Positions 5,927 through 6,695 of a DNA stretch of 6,695 nt are shown here, piece after piece. Below the pieces are notes generated by a model. It had not been told where the DNA came from, ran no database searches, and was given only the letters and a program-made list of their open reading frames with translations. Position numbers and translations under genes: made by a program. Positions within the stretch are counted from its first letter, which is position 1, and every line of letters starts with the position of its first letter. The stretch covers positions 1 to 6,695 of the forward strand of contig QMYO01000091.1 of the NCBI GenBank assembly GCA_003662715.1. The letters are read 5' to 3'. The stretch is from Candidatus Bathyarchaeota archaeon. Lineage in GTDB: Archaea; Thermoproteota; Bathyarchaeia; Bathyarchaeales; Bathyarchaeaceae.

Positions 5927-6695
5927 TTAAGGAAAATTAGATGCTTCTCTTTCTGGTTTAGATAAGACCTCTATGGTTGTAAATGACCTAGTGGTGAGCT
6001 CCAACTCGCCAGTAAAACCCTTCTTTACGTATGCATTCTTAATTTCAATCCAAGTTCCAGCCGCAAAATCTCGAGCAATCTCCGCCAGCTTTCTCCAAGC
6101 TGAAACTCTAATCTTTCCCGTGTCATCCGCTAACTCGAAGGAGGCAACTGTTACTCTCTCCTCTCTAGCTGTGACAACTTCACGAACATTTGGAGCCGCT
6201 ATAATTGTTCCCTTAACGGTGACTGGCCCATCCTCCTCTCTAATTTCAGATATTTTCTTTGTCATTTCTTCGTAAGGCGGAAGTTTTTCAGCCTCTGCCA
6301 ACCTCGGGTTTAGCTTCAGCCTCCCGCGCCTACCAATGTTTAATCGCAGATTTCCAAATCGTTCACGCGTGTAAGCACCTTCAATTAATACTATGTCTCC
6401 TGGATGAAGCTGTTCTGAAAGAGCTGCTTTTTCATCCCAAAGGTTAAGGCTGACTACTCCAGTTTCGTCTTTAATTAAAAGCGTGGAAACCTGTCCCGTC
6501 TCGCCGTTTGGTCGTTTAAATTCTCTGACTTCTCCAGCGTGTATGACTCTGGCTAAGACATCTACATCTTGCATGTCTGGTTTTAGTTTCTGTATCTTTG
6601 TAATTTTCGGGGAAAGAGCGGAAATGTACTCGCCTTCAGTTGCGTCTGGCGGGAAAACTTGAATTTCACTTCGTGTTCCTACATGTAGTTCCAGC
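5927..6695 (-). CDS. Replication protein A-like single-stranded DNA-binding protein, 5' end outside the window
   Basis: An archaeal RPA-type protein (COG1599-like) that would bind single-stranded DNA in replication, repair and recombination. The frame stays open from the ATG at 6574 to the window edge, adding 40 codons, and those residues belong to the protein, so the true start lies beyond 6695. Numbering from the first complete codon (6694), 255 residues are visible. Residues 1-16 (LELHVG onward) look like the last strand of one OB fold. A second OB fold spans about 41-130 with W86 and a matching closing strand LRLNIGRRGR at 116-125. A third spans about 157-245 with W200 and closing LELTTRSF at 231-238. 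The three closing segments resemble each other, indicating tandem OB repeats. The chain ends at TAA without a CxxC zinc finger or an acidic tail. The number of OB folds upstream is unknown. Confidence 0.88.
   Translation of the reverse strand, partial: LELHVGTRSEIQVFPPDATEGEYISALSPKITKIQKLKPDMQDVDVLARVIHAGEVREFKRPNGETGQVSTLLIKDETGVVSLNLWDEKAALSEQLHPGDIVLIEGAYTRERFGNLRLNIGRRGRLKLNPRLAEAEKLPPYEEMTKKISEIREEDGPVTVKGTIIAAPNVREVVTAREERVTVASFELADDTGKIRVSAWRKLAEIARDFAAGTWIEIKNAYVKKGFTGELELTTRSFTTIEVLSKPEREASNFP

Overview
The window looks like a chromosomal segment from an anaerobic archaeon, most likely of the Thermoproteota/Bathyarchaeia side (lineage is an inference). Supporting signs are an Alba (Sac10b) chromatin protein, a multi-OB-fold replication protein A (RPA), a DUF2070 membrane protein (a family known from archaea), and a four-gene pyruvate:ferredoxin oxidoreductase (POR) operon in the gamma-delta-alpha-beta order. 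Shine-Dalgarno sites with GGAG cores sit before most starts, GTG and TTG starts are used, and TATA-like boxes precede transcripts. The DNA leans AT-rich.

Layout from left to right. Positions 1-371 are a T-rich stretch with no convincing gene, probably the leader/promoter region of the next gene. Positions 372-2195 (+) encode a DUF2070 membrane protein of unknown function, read from a TTG start. It ends 3 bp from the tail of the convergent por operon. That operon (minus strand, 5243 down to 2199) is porC-porD-porA-porB, tightly packed: a 4-nt overlap, a 14-nt gap holding only an SD, and another 4-nt overlap. Positions 5244-5459 are a divergent control region with a perfect 16-bp tandem duplication and TATA-like boxes facing both ways. 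Alba follows on the plus strand (TTG start at 5460, stop at 5822). An RPA gene occupies 5927 to the right edge on the minus strand, with its 5' end cut off by the window.

How the genes work together: the por genes make one enzyme, which interconverts pyruvate + CoA with acetyl-CoA + CO2 using ferredoxin. PorA and PorB carry the substrate/TPP chemistry, PorD and PorB carry the Fe-S clusters, and PorC completes the complex. Alba and RPA are the chromatin and single-strand-DNA housekeeping proteins of the cell; the DUF2070 protein has no assigned partner here. This is essentially a core-genome region. I see no mobile element, CRISPR array, tRNA, rRNA or defence system, and no obvious new multi-gene system. 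The points most worth a second look are the lysine/glutamate/proline-rich Alba tail with its corrected start, the Arg at the usual Alba acetyl-lysine position, the 16-bp tandem repeat in the por leader, terminators that appear to be embedded in the opposing genes, and the histidine-rich soluble domain of the DUF2070 protein.
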